Translations under genes and position numbers: made by a program
Shown: piece by piece, positions 33,747 through 44,604 of the stretch
Numbering within the stretch: the first letter of the stretch is position 1
Layout of the letters: every line of letters begins with the position of its first letter
Notes under the pieces: model-generated
Seen by the model: only the letters and a program-made list of their open reading frames with translations
Databases searched by the model: none
Told to the model about the DNA's origin: nothing
Assembly (NCBI RefSeq): GCF_013373865.1
Contig: NC_050467.1
Coordinates: 31,500,896-31,564,895, forward strand
Direction of reading: 5' to 3'
Origin: Monomorium pharaonis
Taxonomy: Eukaryota > Arthropoda > Insecta > Hymenoptera > Formicidae
Length of the DNA stretch: 64,000 nucleotides

Positions 33747-36029
33747 ATGTCGGACAAATTACCAAAAAGATGTAAGCGAAGCTTTTTAGAAGCTTGGCTT
33801 ACAGATGATCGATATAAATCATGGTTACGTAGAGTATCGAATGATAATTTTTATTATTGCACTATATGCCAAAAAAATATTTCTATTACTTCAACACATG
33901 TTTCGAGACATGTAATGTCAAAAAAACACCAAAAAAATGAAAGAAAAAATTCAATATGTAAAAATGGTGATGAAAATTCATCAAAAGTATTTCTATCAAA
34001 ATGGTTAGAGATTGAAAAGTATAAATGTTGGTTGCGCAAGGTGCCACAAGATTCTAGTTTATTTTTTTGTTCTATTTGTGATAAAACTATAGGTATTGGA
34101 TGTGGTTTATCACAAATAGAACGTCATGCAGAATCCGAAGGACACTTAAGATTGTATAAAAATATGGAATTAAACAAATCAAATGAAAAATTAAATATGG
34201 AAGTTGAAGAATTGCTTGCGCCATTTGATGAGCGTAAAAAAGAAGCGGAGATAAGATATGCCGCATTAATAGCAATGAAAAATATTTCTCATCAAGTTGC
34301 ACAAGATATTTTAAATTTTTTTCAACATCTAGCAGATGATCCTAAAGTATTGAAAAATATGACTATGGGTCGTACAAAATGCACAAATATGATTACAAAT
34401 GTTTTGTATCCAGTTGAGCAGAAACGTGTTGTTCAGAATATTCAAAACACTAAATTTTCCATATTTATAGATGAGACGTCTGACATAACGAATGAGAAAT
34501 GGATGACTTTTCTCGTCCAATATGTAGACGCAGAAACATTAGATCTTCGCATACAGTTAGTCAAATTAATTGATATAGATGCCAAAGATTCCAGCGCAGA
34601 AAAGTTATTTGATGCATTTAAATTTGAAATGCAAAAATTATTAATACCATTTGCAAACATTATTTCCTTGTCATGTGACAACGCATCTGTCATGACAGGA
34701 AAATATAAATCATTAAAAAAAAAATTGGAAGAGGTATGTCCAAATGTATTAACATTTTCATGCCCTTGCCATTCCGCCGCATTAGCAGCGCACGCAGCAT
34801 GCCAAACAATACCCGATTTTTGCACTGATTTTCTTAAAAAGATTGCTAAATTCGTTAACAGCAATCCAAAACGTACGGCTATTTTTCGAGATTTTTGTAT
34901 TAGTTTCGACCGAAAAAATCTAAAATTAAAAAAACTATGTGATACACGCTGGCTTTCTCACTTTCAATGTGTAGACAGACTTCTGCAACATTGGAATACA
35001 ATACAACTATTTCTTAATGTACAAGTTGTTAGTGAAAAAAGTAAGCCAGCAGAAGAGCTTTTGCTTGTAATGGACAAAGTAGATACAAAGGCATACTTTC
35101 TTTTTTTTTTAAATATTTTAAATGATTTTAACGCATTTAATGCTTATTTTCAAGGAGTCGAAACATTAATTCATTTATTGCAACCAAAAGCGCGTAATTT
35201 TCTTTTTAAAATCTGCCAAAATTTTGTAAAAAATGAACACTTAAAACCGTTCAATATTAATATAGTATTCTCTTTAAAAGAGAATCAGAGAGAACTTAAT
35301 GAAATTACTTTAGGATCAGAGTGTGACGATTACCTTAACGAATTAATGATGCAAGGGCATGAAAACGTAGTTATCACTATTCGAGAAAACTGTTTGTCAT
35401 TTTATATAACTGCTGCAACAGAAATTCGTAAAAGACTACCTGTAGATAATGTATTTTTATCAAAATTAACGATTTTTAGACCTTTTTCAAGTTTATTCAA
35501 TACTGATAGAGAAAATTCATTTAATGATGTTTCTTCTGTAGCGAAAACTATTGGCGATTTTGATGAAAATGCTTTAAAGAAAGAATGGATTGCACTGCCA
35601 TTAGATTTTACATTAGACGAAAAACAAAAACTTTCGCGAGAATCATTCGATGAAATGTGGAAAAAATTTTTGTTATGCCAGGACTCAAATAATATTACTA
35701 AATATCCAAACTTAAAAAATCTTTTAAATGCTATACGATCACTTCCTAATTCAAATGCCGATTCGGAGAGAATGTTTTCTCTCTTAAGTAATTTAAAAAC
35801 AAATAATCGCAACAGACTTTCATCGGCTACTGTTAATGCTAGTTGCGTTGTTAGATCAGCATTAAGAGCTAGAAAAGAAACATGTATAAATATGAGAGTT
35901 GATGAAAAACACTTCTCTCTTATGTCAACAAAAAACTTATATGCTCAATCAGTTAAAAAGGACTCGGGTACGTTGAGATTACATGCTCTTGATGTTAATG
36001 ATATTGTTGATTCTTTATGGATAGGTTAA
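33747..36029 (+). CDS. hAT-family transposase, intact
   Basis: 760 residues from ATG at 33747; an upstream GTG-led extension from 33708 lacks a Met and is ignored. Two BED-like zinc fingers: C38, C41, H55, H61 and C108, C111, H127, H133. The RNase-H-like core shows IDETSD (D242), CDNAS (D311), CDTRWLSH (about 398-405) and the C-terminal dimerisation motif SNADSERMFSLL with the catalytic Glu. It cuts and rejoins element ends in the nucleus. Architecture resembles ZMYM6/KIAA1586-type domesticated hAT proteins, from memory. No stop or frameshift is visible. Together with near-identical inverted repeats and an 8-bp target duplication, the element may be competent. Confidence 0.9.
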   Translation: MSDKLPKRCKRSFLEAWLTDDRYKSWLRRVSNDNFYYCTICQKNISITSTHVSRHVMSKKHQKNERKNSICKNGDENSSKVFLSKWLEIEKYKCWLRKVPQDSSLFFCSICDKTIGIGCGLSQIERHAESEGHLRLYKNMELNKSNEKLNMEVEELLAPFDERKKEAEIRYAALIAMKNISHQVAQDILNFFQHLADDPKVLKNMTMGRTKCTNMITNVLYPVEQKRVVQNIQNTKFSIFIDETSDITNEKWMTFLVQYVDAETLDLRIQLVKLIDIDAKDSSAEKLFDAFKFEMQKLLIPFANIISLSCDNASVMTGKYKSLKKKLEEVCPNVLTFSCPCHSAALAAHAACQTIPDFCTDFLKKIAKFVNSNPKRTAIFRDFCISFDRKNLKLKKLCDTRWLSHFQCVDRLLQHWNTIQLFLNVQVVSEKSKPAEELLLVMDKVDTKAYFLFFLNILNDFNAFNAYFQGVETLIHLLQPKARNFLFKICQNFVKNEHLKPFNINIVFSLKENQRELNEITLGSECDDYLNELMMQGHENVVITIRENCLSFYITAATEIRKRLPVDNVFLSKLTIFRPFSSLFNTDRENSFNDVSSVAKTIGDFDENALKKEWIALPLDFTLDEKQKLSRESFDEMWKKFLLCQDSNNITKYPNLKNLLNAIRSLPNSNADSERMFSLLSNLKTNNRNRLSSATVNASCVVRSALRARKETCINMRVDEKHFSLMSTKNLYAQSVKKDSGTLRLHALDVNDIVDSLWIG

Positions 36030-36050
36030 ATTAATTAAAGTATAACATTA

Positions 36051-36866
36051 TTACAATGTCCATAAGGACATCACGCTTATATAAAATAAGCGTGTAAGAA
36101 ATCTTGTCCGTAAGGGCATCACGGTTATATAAAATAAGCGTGTAAGAAATCTTGTCCGTAAGGGCATCACGCGTATATAAAATAAGCGTGTAAGAAATCT
36201 TGTCCGTAAGGGCATCACGCGTATATAAAATAAGCGTGTAAGAAATCTTGTCCGTAAGGGCATCACGCGTATATAAAATAAGCGTGTAAGAAATCTTGTC
36301 CGTAAGGGCATCACGGTTATATAAAATAAGCGTGTAAGAAATCTTGTCCGTAAGGGCATCACGCGTATATAAAATAAGCGTGTAAGAAATCTTGTCCGTA
36401 AAGGCATCACGCGTATATAAAATAAGCGTGCAAGAAATCTTGTTCGTAAGGACATCACGCTTATATAAAATAAGCGTGTAAGAAATCTTGTTCGTAAGGA
36501 CATCACGCTTATATAAAATAAGCGTGTAAGAAATCTTGTTCGTAAGGACATCACGCTTATATAAAATAAGCGTGTAAGAAATCTTGTCCGTAAGGGCATC
36601 ACGCGTATATAAAATAAGCGTGTAAGAAATCTTGTCCGTAAAGGCATCACGCGTATATAAAATAAGCGTGCAAGAAATCTTGTTCGTAAGGACATCACGC
36701 TTATATAAAATAAGCGTGTAAGAAATCTTGTCCGTAAGGGCATCACGCTTACATAAAATAAGCGTGTAAGAAATCTTGTTCGTAAGGACATCACGCTTAT
36801 ATAAAATAAGCGTGTAAGAAATCTTGTCCGTAAGGGCATCACGCTTACATAAAATAAGCGTGTAAA
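36051..36866. repeat. 48-bp satellite, about 17 units
   Basis: Units of 48 bp each contain the imperfect palindrome CACGCTTATATAAAATAAGCGTG followed by TAAGAAATCTTGTCCGTAA. As 48 is divisible by three, two minus-strand frames stay open throughout (16-residue repeats ISYTLILYKRDVLTNK type). Unit variants recur in blocks (KRDVLTNK, then TRDAFTDK, then TRDALTDK, twice), showing segmental amplification. It starts 22 bases after the transposase stop codon. Confidence 0.9.
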
Positions 36867-36881
36867 AAATGTTTAAATGCA

Positions 36882-36921
36882 TGTACGCGCGCGCGCGCGC
36901 ACTCACTCACACACAGACACA

Positions 36922-36957
<36 letters not shown>
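36882..36957. repeat. CG/CA microsatellite
   Basis: (CG)n followed by interrupted (CA)n. Confidence 0.85.
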
Positions 36958-36960
<3 letters not shown>

Positions 36961-37111
36961 GAAATGTAAAAAATTATTGTTAATTAAAAATTAAAAATAT
37001 ATCTTTTTAATATTATAAAAAAAGTTTAATTTTAAAGTATTAAATTTTATTTGTATAATTTTGTATAATTGATACTTTTTTAACATTAATAAGAATTTTT
37101 TACATTTCCCT
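36958..37111. mobile_element. Small AT-rich MITE
   Basis: Inverted ends AGGGAAATGTAAAAAATT and AATTTTTTACATTTCCCT enclose about 120 bases of AT-rich sequence. No coding potential. The adjoining CA tract hides any target duplication. Confidence 0.5.
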
Positions 37112-37287
37112 CCTGACGGAAGAAACCACCACCTTCTCGCGGTTTCCGTTGAGCAACAATATGTACGTAACGTGAAATAAATTTAATGTAATAAAAAATA
37201 AACTGTAATTTTATCATGTCTAATAACATTTACATATTATTTAAAATGTTAATGATAATTTATTTAATACGACATATTTAATATGAC

Positions 37288-37706
37288 ATATTTTTTAAAT
37301 AAGAAACGTACATGTTGGCCAAGAGTGGATCCATACATTTACAAATTTTAATTTTTATATTTACTTCGTACTTTAAAAAAATCATCGTGTATATAATAAT
37401 TGTACAAATTTATAAAAAGCTTGTCGGAAAATATTCCATTTATTATTACGTGGCGCATCGTATCGCCAAGACAATCCTAAGATCCAAAATCATACGGCTA
37501 TAGCTATGAGAGAAAAGGAAAGTCGAGAACAGCTCGAGATAAAAAAAGACGGTTCGAGTGAGAAAGAAACGGAGCGAGGAGCAAAAGAGACGGCAGATGC
37601 TCCCGCCGCTCGACGCTGTCCGAGGAGTGGGGGACCCCTCCACGGGCGCTGCGTGCAGGCGGTGCAGGCAGATTTGCTGGCGAAAGCATCTGAACTGGCA
37701 TCGCTG
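37288..37706 (-). repeat. Right terminal inverted repeat of the hAT element
   Basis: Reverse-complement partner of 30247-30664. Ends at GGCATCGCTG, followed by the second copy of the target duplication GTCCAGAC. Confidence 0.9.
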
Positions 37707-37714
37707 GTCCAGAC

Positions 37715-39480
37715 CACCGCGAACATTCCGTAGTCGATTTAGTTTCGTTACAGGTAGACGATGAACCAACTCAAACCCAAAGCCGGCGAAGAAGCGACCC
37801 CAGGGATCCCAAAACGGTCACGAAGCAGAACAGACCAAATCCCAAGGGAGATGTGCGCAAGCAGGCCGAGCCAAAGATTATCCCCGAGACCTGTGAACCA
37901 GCCTTTAGCGACTCGACACCCTCATCGTCCAACGAGCGTACTCATGTAAGCGAAAGTAAAGTAACCTCGCACTTGAAAACCAGTCTTAATGACAATAGTA
38001 CGAATAACGCGCGAAAATCTAATGTAACCACGCGAAATCGCAAATTCACTCGAATTAACGCGAAATAAAAATTTTAATCCCGAACGCGAAATTCATAAAG
38101 ATAGCAATAAGGAAATTTTATTAACGAGCGAGAACGAATTGTGTTTATCGTCCGATACGGGAATCGCGACGCGTCTAAACAATAAAAAGAAAGAACAAAC
38201 GCAAAAAAACAAATCTAGAATTTCCCCGATACGCGGTGAAACCGATAAAAATAAAAGCGCGATTGCGAGAGCGAATAAAGCAGTAAGATGCGAAATCGTC
38301 AGTTCCGACACAAATTACGACGCGCAGAAATGGTACGTCACGAACAAACCCAAAAAGGTAAAACCTCACCCTAATGTAGCAATGAAAACGCGACATAACC
38401 TAAAAAAGCACGATAGGTCACCCGACCAGCCAATCGATGCTGGGGCGCCGGTGCGTAGCATCCGCCAATCAGCATCATCTAGGGAATCCATCCCGAACCC
38501 TGTCGACGACATCTTGACTCTGCTTACCCAAAGTCGTAAGTCAACACGTGGCCAGCTGACGAGTCCACTTCGACAACGAGACAAAGGCAGCAAACGATAC
38601 GAAGGGTCACAGCATACCAAGCCATACAGAAGTGTTCCAGCGCTGATCAGAATAATGGACAGCATCAACCAGATGGATCTGGACAGCGACGAGGAGGTGT
38701 GGTTGAATCGTGCTATGACGAACGTCCTCAACCAGAAGTTAGCCACGAGGAAACAAAAAAGACTAGAGTTTCTAAAGAGCATGGCGGGGAAAACCCAAAC
38801 ATCAATCGTCAAACACAATACGAGCCCGTGAGTTGTTACAGAAAGATATTGAAAAAAGCAACAACCTCGCTAAATTTATTAATGAGCATTACAAAAACGT
38901 GGCCGCGGGAAATTGTGTGTTCGATGCCGCGGACATCAAAAATAAGGATGGCGACCCGATCGTCAGGGTCAGAGTGATGATTGAAACAGAGAGGTTAGAC
39001 GACAACAAAAAGGCAATTCCTAACCTACAAGTGATCGCCAACATCATAAACGAAAACATACATATCAGATATTATTCTATTCCGGACGACGTGAATCAGC
39101 CACACGCAAGCAGCACGCAGGCGGCAAACCAGACCGAACAAGTACAGAAATAAGAGGATCCGAAGCCGACCACTAGTATGCGGCGACAAAATGGCGGCGA
39201 ATTAGAACAAGACGAGCCGGATCAAGCAACACCAGACGAGCTCGAGAACACCCAAACACCGCCGGGACAAGAGAATGAAAAGGTGGATCCACAGGCCAAA
39301 ACAACGCAACAAAGCAGAGAGGGCGAGCACGACAAGGAAAACGTGTCCGAAAAAATGTCTCCATCAAAGAAGACAAGAAAATGGACGTTCCGGAAGCGCA
39401 CAATCGAGTCAGCGAAACGGCAATCTCTTAAGGAAATCTCAACCTCAGAGAGCTAGTCCGACGAGGAAATTAACCCTTCA
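37715..39480 (+). pseudogene. Gypsy B third ORF, 3' part
   Basis: Continues element B beyond the hAT insertion. The main open parts are 38139-38831 (basic, low complexity, ending in LMTNVLNQ-like helical sequence), 38833-39153 and 39178-39456. The second contains CVFDAADIKNKDGDPIVRV and, about 35 residues later, IHIRYYSIPDDVNQP; Gypsy C has a parallel DFNAGEMLIKKKNSESLAKF followed by RLTVTQFHPKPDA at the same place in its third ORF. A frameshift near 38810 and a TAA at 39151 break it. The C-terminus is rich in Lys, Glu and Gln. No env features. Function unknown; conservation between two element families suggests it was once under selection. Confidence 0.5.
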
Positions 39481-40178
39481 CCCAGAAAAATAAAAGCGCT
39501 TCGTCCAGATAGATTTGTAACATCGCATTTGTAACAATGAAAATGTACGTAGGCACATACGTATATATATGCTAATTTTGTTATATATATACATTTATGC
39601 TTTATATCGAGTAATACGTTGCGTATTATATAATTAAAATTAATCCATTTTTATGTTTTAATATAAAAATATACGCAGAAGTGGCAGTTATTGAGTGTGA
39701 CGCGACTAAAGAAATAACGCAACACTACTTCTAGCGCGGCACCTATAGCGCGAGATTACTATCTCGTTTTGCTAATAATTGAGAATGATGGAACCCATAT
39801 GTTATTATACATGGGTGGATTCGGCTTTTAATGCTCTTTAATTTTTGTCCTTACAAAATTTTTTATATGTTGAAAAAAGGGAGTGGGGGGTGGGATAAAT
39901 TAAAAAGTTTAAAATTTTTAAAAAATATAAATATACTATTGTAAAGAGTATAAAATGCCATAAAACTTTTATATAGAACATTTTTTCATAAACCTTATAT
40001 TTTCAAAGATATTCGCAAAAAACGAAAAAATGCGTTATTTTCGAGGGGTGGTTTCAACCCTTAAACGTCGAGATACGCAGATAAAAAAAAATATGAGTCT
40101 AATATTTTTTTATGTTCTACAACATATCCAAAGCTCATTAAAATCGGTGAGGGACAGTTCTGTCCGTTCCCTTGTTAG
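39481..40178. other. Non-coding AT-rich stretch before the 3' LTR of Gypsy B
   Basis: No gene seen. Contains TATATATAC runs and a G-rich word GGGAGTGGGGGGTGGG near 39880 that might once have acted as a polypurine tract, though it is about 290 bases from the LTR. Confidence 0.4.
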
Positions 40179-40618
40179 TGTAATCAAACTGCACTTTGAG
40201 TGCAATACCCGAAATGGCGCGGAAACCAGCGCCAAACACACAGGGTGCAATTCCCATCACACCCGAACACGGAAGACCGCACTTCGACCTGATTGGTCGA
40301 AACAGAATGGCGGGGGAAGCACGATACTACCCGCGACACAGCGCCAGCGCGCGGACCGCCATTGGGCGTGCGAGCGAGAGTGGGACGGATGCGCCGTCCC
40401 GCGCGATCCCGACCGACGCTACGCGCGATTGGCCGAAGCAACCGGAGTGGAGGGATTGTCCCCTCACGGTATATAACCCACCTGCGAGAGCTCTCGAGAG
40501 CTTTTTGCGCGTTAACAACGATCCATGTAACATCGTGCGCGATCGTTCCGTGACCGACACGTAAAATCGCATACACACGCATCGCATGTGCGAGATCGAT
40601 ACTACGCGTCTGTGCGCA
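40179..40618 (+). repeat. 3' LTR of Gypsy B, truncated
   Basis: Nearly identical to 23625-24048, starting TGTAATCAAACTGCAC and including the ATTGG boxes and TATATAACCC. Identity stops at CTGTGCGCAC, where GC-rich LINE sequence begins. It carries an extra ATGGCGCGGAAACCAGCGCCAA-like segment absent from the 5' copy. Confidence 0.8.
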
Positions 40619-43255
40619 CCCCGCCCCTGCCCCCCTGCGGGACCGGAACGGACCCAGAGGCCCCACACCGCCCCCGCCGGTGTTAGGCCACGGATCAACC
40701 CCCGTCCGTGTCGGCGGCCGTCCCGCTCAGGCCCACCGGTTCGATGGTCCGCGGACCCCGGGCGGCGGCCCCGGCGGGAGCAACGGGGGCGGAGACGCCC
40801 TGCTTCCCGCTCCCCTTTTTCTTCCTTTTCTTCTTCCCGCCATCGCCGCCCCCGCTCGCAGGAGAGGGAGCCCGAACCGCTCCGTCAGCGACGGAAAGGA
40901 AGGGACCGCCTCGCGGAGAAAGCGCAAACGCCCCCCCCCTCCCCCCCGCGGGCCGGCGGGCTCCTTGACCCGCGACGGCGGGTCCGACCTCGGACCTCCC
41001 CGCCAGCCATCTTTTAAAGACCTTCCCGGACGGACTCTAGCCTAGCCATGATGGCCGCCTCTTCCACCCCGGCCAGCCTACGCCTGATCCGGGCGTTTAC
41101 GGCTTGACCGTCCGGGATGACCTTCCTTTTTCCCCCCAACGTGGAAGGAACGAGCGGGAGGAGCGCGACTAACCCATCGCCGCCCTCCAAACCGCTCGGT
41201 TCCCCCCCTCCGACCCGCGGACCTCGCCGTTCGGGACGGACTTGCCACCCCCCCCGCCAATCGCGGCGGGGAGGGGGGCCGGTCCACATCCATATCTTCG
41301 CGCCCCCCGGCGCTCGGCAGGGAGAGCCTGGTATCCCGGATTCCCCCGTGCGGGGACGGCGACCTGATTCTCGCGGCCGCCTGTCGCCGCTCCAACGCCG
41401 GTAACTCGGCCGTTCTATCCCGAAGGGCCCGATTTTCGTCCCTGAACTGGTTGCTCTCCCTCCTGGCGGCTTCCAGCTCTCCTCTGAGGGCGGCCATTTC
41501 GTCGGCCGCCCTTTCCTCGGGTGGTTTCTGTGCCCGCAGAGACAACAGCGTGGCGCATGCCGCCGCCCTGCACATTTCCTTCATTATCTGTTTAGCGACG
41601 GTACTCTTAAGGCCCTTTGATATTTCGGCGCACTTAAGGACCGCCTCGGCGCTCGTCGCGATGGTAGCCGCCAGTTCGTTCACTGGCGCCCTCGTATATT
41701 TCTCGGCGTACTTTTTCGTGATACTGGACCCTGTTTCCGGAGTCTCTCAGAGAGCCCGGTCATAAAGTCCAGTATCGCCTTCTCCTCCTCGAGGGCAAGC
41801 TCCTTCCTACCGGCCTCCACCAGGCGCTCCTTGGCCAACGCCAGCTTAATGTACACCCCGGTGGTGGCCGGTCTGCCCCTCCCCTTCCTCTTCCCTTTCT
41901 TTGCGGGGCCTTCTCTGTTCGCGGACGGCTCCTCGTCGCTGTCCAACACGATGTCCGAGACTTCGGCCACCGTGGAGACGAGCGACGGGGACGGCGACAC
42001 CCTACCCTCCCCTCCCTCCTCGGCCGCCTTGAGCCTGGCTGTTTTCCTAGACCTTCCTTCGTCTACGCGAGACTCGACGTCCGATCCCGAGTCATCCGCG
42101 GCCTCCGCTATCCTTTTAAATTTCCTCCCTGATCCAGACATTGTTAATAAAAAGAAATCTTAGTGGATTCCATTCCCCACCACGGTTCCACCGACCGGGC
42201 GTGCCCTCACCCGCCCGAGGACCAATAAATTGATCCCCGGACGGGACCCCGAGTTCCCCCGGGGGGCCGGCATATGCCTCGGGCCGGGGAAATTATTATC
42301 CCCGGCACTGGGCTCCCGCCCCTTACTGACCCGCGGATCGGGGCATCAAGGCCCGCGGTATCCGCGGGCTTTCAGGGGTCCCGGGTCTCCGACGTCTCGG
42401 GCACCGTGATGGGTGGCGCCACCCAGGGGGCCCCGCGGACGGATGGGTGCCAGGAGGCCGCGCCTCCTCCAGGAACTTGCCCGCCGCGGCGACCAGCACG
42501 CCCCCCTCCGCGGGGCAATGCCCTCCACGGAGAGGGGGCTCCGCTTACTCGCCGGGACGGCTTTGAGAGGGACACGGTAGCCGCCCCGACGGGTTAACAC
42601 TCCCCGCGTTACCGCCAAGCCCAGACCTCGGGTTACCCCCGAGCGGCCCCTGCGGCCCAGCCCCCGGACCCCGACTTCGGAATAAGTCCGAGCGGCCCCG
42701 GGGGCCGTCCCATCCCTTGTCGCCGGGGCCCAACCCCGGGAACGCCCAGGCGGCCCCGGCGACCTTCCCAGTTTACGCACCCCCGTCCCTTCCCGGGGGG
42801 GCGGGGAGAAAAAAGGGGGGGCCGCAGAGCGGCCCCCCCCACGCACCAGAGAGAGGAAGCGGGCTTCTCCAAATGAAGCCCCCCCCCCCTCTCCGGCGCT
42901 CCCTTCCAGAAACCCTCTCCTTAGGCCCCCCCAAGGATCGGGACTCTCTGATCCGGGGGGAGGATAGAAATTCTCCCCTAACGGTGCCGGTCACCGGGGG
43001 TTTGAAGTCGGGGTCCCCATCCTCTACCAGCGAATGGGACTTATCCCCTCTAGCGGGGAGCCCTAAAGGAGTCGCTGGCCTCCTCTTGTGCGGAAACCGC
43101 CCTGGTCAAAGACCCGGGAAGCCCGCACCGTGCGCTTTTAGACCCCCGGCAGCCCGCGGTCCGTCTCCCGAGCGGACAAGTCCGCTCGGGATCAGGGCCC
43201 AGGGCCACCGAGGGAGCCCTCTCACCACAACAAGGTGGCGCACAACGAGAGGGAA
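40619..43255 (-). mobile_element. R1-like LINE, 5' portion only
   Basis: The GC content rises abruptly at 40619 and falls at about 43255. On the minus strand a GC-rich 5' UTR-like block (43255-42145) precedes ORF1 (42141 downward). Neither ORF2 (endonuclease, RT) nor a 3' tail is present; the sequence ends inside or just after ORF1. LINEs normally lose 5' ends, so a preserved 5' end with missing 3' end points to later deletion or recombination. Confidence 0.5.
41014..42141 (-). pseudogene. LINE ORF1 (gag-like), frameshifted
   Basis: From MSGSGRKFKRIAEAADD the protein has acidic and basic low-complexity sequence, then GRPATTGVYIKLALAKERL, a motif typical of R1-clade ORF1 proteins, then a coiled coil (LVEAGRKELALEEEKAILDF). 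A shift near 41720 moves the frame; it continues KYTRAPVNELAATIATSAEAVLKCAEISKGLKS and a heptad-rich helix (MAALRGELEAARRESNQF). The CCHC zinc knuckles expected at the C-terminus are not seen before the truncation. ORF1 proteins bind element RNA. R1 assignment is from memory of the motif. Confidence 0.5.
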
Positions 43256-43261
43256 CTTAAC

Positions 43262-44250
43262 CTTGAGACCAACGACCACGTCGTGCTCAGGGTGCGACCG
43301 GTGCGGCGCCGCCGATGTGTGAACGAGCGTCAAGCGCGCGAGAGAACGGCGACAGACCGGCGGAGCGCGGGCATCGGCCCAAGGTACCGCGAAGTACCGC
43401 GTAGCGACGAACGAGCGGACTCGAGGCCGTAAAGAACGACAAATTACGGGCGGCCCGGCGACCCGTTGATCCGCCATCCCCGCCACGCAGCGAGGGGGCG
43501 TGACGGACATGCGCGAGGACGCAAGTGGGGAGAACCGCCAAGACCGTGGCGTCCCGACGAGTGGGGAGCCTCGGGGAGTCTCTTCCGAGCATTCGACTAA
43601 GAAGAACGCGTACAACCGGTAGCTCCGCGAAGAATTATACGCAGTTACGCAGCGAACGAAAGCGCGGCTCGCCTAACGCGACAACAGCGTCGTGCCCGTC
43701 GGTCGGGTGTGCCACGACGCGCGTTTTGGGTAGAGTGTCCGCGCGGCGGCATCGCGAGGCAGCGAGAGGCCGGTTCGTGCGTTTTGCGGCGTCGTGCCTC
43801 GACGACGACGAGGTCCGAGGTGTACGACGAGTCGATTGTGAAGCGGGTAGCGCGTGTGTGCGAGCGTACGTGTGAGTGTGTGCGGAGCCAGCGGTGAGAG
43901 ACGTTGTGAATCGCCGAAAGAGTGATAAATAAAGGCTCTGTGTTGCACCGGAGAAACCAGTGTGTTTTCTAACCTCCACGACCACCACGTCCCAAGTGAG
44001 CTAGCGGACGCGAGACAGCGCGCCCGGCGAACGCGCCCGCGACATTCATCCTCGGCGGCTGGAGGACAAGCCGACCTGGCGATCGTGAACGAAGGCGCGA
44101 CAGCGCCAGAGGGACCATCAACAGCGACGGGAGGACCGACGAGTGTCCCGAGCATACGCGAGTAGGAGGTCATCGCAAGGTAGGACGAATAAGTCACGCG
44201 AAACCGGCACTCCCGGCGATTTCGCGAGTACGCGGGGACCGTCCGGCTAC
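43262..44250 (+). repeat. Element C LTR/leader repeat, copy 1
   Basis: About 990 bases nearly identical to 58246-59236. Contains AATAAA at about 43928 followed by GTGTTGCACCGG, as in an LTR R/U5 region, and a degenerate primer-binding-like TGGCGATCGTGAACG at 44077. The repeat starts TTGAGACC and ends GTCCGGCTAC. The LTR proper is probably 43263-44076, the rest being leader; alternatively the LTR extends to 44517. Confidence 0.6.
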
Positions 44251-44517
44251 AGTGAAGGTGCGCGAGCGGGTAGGCGTAGGAATAGGTCGGAACCTAAGAT
44301 CACGGAAGATTCTCGATAGAGAGCGGCGACGCCTCGGCGTCTTTGGTGAAACGAGGTCCGGTGTCGAGCGGGAAAGCCGAGGTCAGCGACGTAAACGGGC
44401 AGCACGCCAGTCGTCTAAAATCCGTAAGTCGCATGTCCCAAGTGGACGGAGATCTTAATTATTTCCAGAGGAATACGCGTAACGTTTAAAGGATAAACCT
44501 ATTCCACGCGTGTGAAG

Positions 44518-44535
44518 TGGCGACCGTGACAGGAC
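44518..44535 (+). promoter_or_regulatory. Primer-binding site, tRNA-Arg
   Basis: TGGCGACCGTGACAGGAC, identical to the site of element B at 24799, 1.2 kb upstream of gag. Confidence 0.8.
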
Positions 44536-44604
44536 CTGTTCCGACACGCCTAACGAGAGAAACCGCGAGATAGCACGACACGAGCGCGAAAAGTGAATGA
44601 GATT

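Larger units (their letters stand above)
30247..37706. mobile_element. hAT element, 7.46 kb, with intact transposase
   Basis: An 8-bp direct repeat GTCCAGAC flanks the element (30239-30246 and 37707-37714). Both ends read inward CAGCGATGCCAGTTCAGATG, beginning with the CAG typical of hAT. The inverted repeats extend about 420 bp with only about five differences by eye, so insertion looks recent. An uninterrupted hAT transposase lies inside. The element also holds a solo-LTR-like block, polyglutamine and RG-rich minus-strand frames, a 48-bp satellite, a CA tract and a small MITE. It interrupts the third ORF of Gypsy B. Confidence 0.9.

Noticed and set aside
36031..36906. Repeat proteins of 263 and 291 residues
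   Set aside because: 48-bp satellite open in two overlapping frames; no start context or non-repeat sequence.
42274..43322. GC-rich open frames and possible rDNA
   Set aside because: Open frames on both strands from composition. I could not recognise 18S or 28S landmarks, and ORF1 nearby fits a LINE 5' UTR better.
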